NCBI RefSeq assembly: GCF_034059295.1
Contig: NZ_CP139141.1
Span: 3,021,001 to 3,085,000, forward strand
Reading direction: 5' to 3'
DNA length: 64,000 nt
Source of the DNA: Pseudomonas sp. HR96
GTDB taxonomy: Bacteria > Pseudomonadota > Gammaproteobacteria > Pseudomonadales > Pseudomonadaceae
The notes under the pieces were generated by a model. It was not told where the DNA came from. It did not search any database and saw only the letters and a list, made by a program, of their open reading frames with translations. A program made the position numbers and the translations under genes. This document shows positions 63,453 to 64,000 of the stretch, in pieces. Positions within the stretch are counted from its first letter, which is position 1; every line of letters begins with the position of its first letter.

Positions 63453-64000
63453 ATGGACCGCAGAACTTTCATCCAGGTCGCCGGCACGCTGATGCTCGGT
63501 TCGGCTCTGCCCGCCATCGGCTGGGCCGGCAACAGCGCGCCGCCCGGCCGGCTGGTGTTCGGCATCGGCGCCGGGGCCGTGGGTACCCGGCTTGCCGAAG
63601 TGACGCTGCAGCTCATGGCCCGCGAGTACAAGCTGGACTATCGCCTGGAAGTGCACGAGCAACGCAACACTCAGGAGGCCAGTGAAGTGGTCAAGGCTGC
63701 CGCGCCCGATGGCGCGACCCTGCTGCAGGCGCAGTCGGCCTCGATGGTGCTGCTGCCCCACCTGTACCGCAGCATGAACTATGACCCGATCAAGGATTTC
63801 ACCCCCTTGGCGGTACTTGGCGAATACCCTTTCACCCTGACGGTGGGCCCGGCGGTCCCGGCCAGCGTGACCGACATCGACGGTTACGTGACCTGGGTCA
63901 ACAAGAACCCCGACTACCGCGACCTGGGCTTCGCGGTGTATGGCTCGCAGGTGCATCTGATCAGCCTGATGCTGGCCCGCGGCAAGCAGATCGCCTTGCG
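63453..64000 (+). CDS. Bug/TctC-type periplasmic binding protein 3, Tat-like signal (3' end outside window)
   Basis: The first 182 codons or so are inside the window and the frame is open at the end. The signal DRRTFIQVAGTLMLGSALPAIGWA is twin-arginine-like. The mature part has LVFGIGAGAVGTRLAEVTLQLMA, NTQEASEVVKAAAPDGATLLQAQSASMVLLPHLYRSMNYDPIKDFTPLAVLG and WVNKNPDYRDLGFAVYGSQVH, parallel to Bug1 and Bug2. ATG 63453 has ggagg 7 bases upstream. Length and C-terminus cannot be judged. Confidence 0.85.
   Translation, partial: MDRRTFIQVAGTLMLGSALPAIGWAGNSAPPGRLVFGIGAGAVGTRLAEVTLQLMAREYKLDYRLEVHEQRNTQEASEVVKAAAPDGATLLQAQSASMVLLPHLYRSMNYDPIKDFTPLAVLGEYPFTLTVGPAVPASVTDIDGYVTWVNKNPDYRDLGFAVYGSQVHLISLMLARGKQIAL

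Overview
The window looks like chromosome from a GC-rich gammaproteobacterium of the genus Pseudomonas, probably the P. putida/P. fluorescens side. This rests on the bkd operon (BkdA1 closely resembles the P. putida protein as I remember it), an HPPD almost collinear with the P. fluorescens enzyme, REP elements of pseudomonad type, and the general gene set. No rRNA, tRNA or CRISPR array was seen. Species is not claimed.

Layout. Bases 1-345 hold the C-terminal end of a tyrosine recombinase. It is followed by the complete branched-chain keto acid dehydrogenase operon bkdA1-bkdA2-bkdB-lpdV (524-5491). A HipB-like antitoxin relic and a long hairpin-rich leader precede the Mg2+ P-type ATPase gene mgtA (6023-8728). 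Next is a tightly coupled ybhP-clsB-ybhN type membrane-lipid module (8816-11858), an orphan CSS-motif membrane protein, convergent hpd, and sotB. From 15.7 to 19.6 kb lie a membrane patatin and a DUF2817 peptidase-like protein. From 20 to 26.5 kb is a metabolic/transport stretch: two MFS transporters, a 2-hydroxyacid dehydrogenase, TauE/SafE, VOC, DoxX and small proteins. An ectoine/polar amino acid type ABC importer (ehuBCDA-like) spans 26.8-29.8 kb, followed by a secreted endonuclease-like protein, an uncharacterised protein, an inositol-monophosphatase family protein and a second FtsH-type protease (32344-34251).

The standout region is 34.25-64 kb. A single 18.3-kb gene encodes a 6109-residue surface protein with an N-terminal LEPR..MFDG motif, a DUF4347 domain, two to three ~610-residue super-repeats and 21 modules of about 186 residues, some almost identical at DNA level. 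A 2-kb array of long nested inverted repeats (4.5 units) follows. After it comes an operon for a TolC-like outer-membrane lipoprotein, a HlyD-like adaptor, a second adaptor with a GAF-like N-terminus, and an M50 (site-2-protease-like) membrane metalloprotease fused to a third adaptor-like domain. Three tandem Bug/TctC-type periplasmic binding proteins with twin-arginine signals come next; the third runs off the window.

My main hypothesis is that this is a dedicated export and surface-display system for the giant protein. It has adaptors and an outer-membrane channel, but an M50 membrane protein sits where a type I system would have an ABC ATPase. No ABC exporter is visible, although one could lie beyond base 64000. 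The link between giant protein and exporter is inferred from position, strand and the nature of the parts; it is not shown by the sequence.
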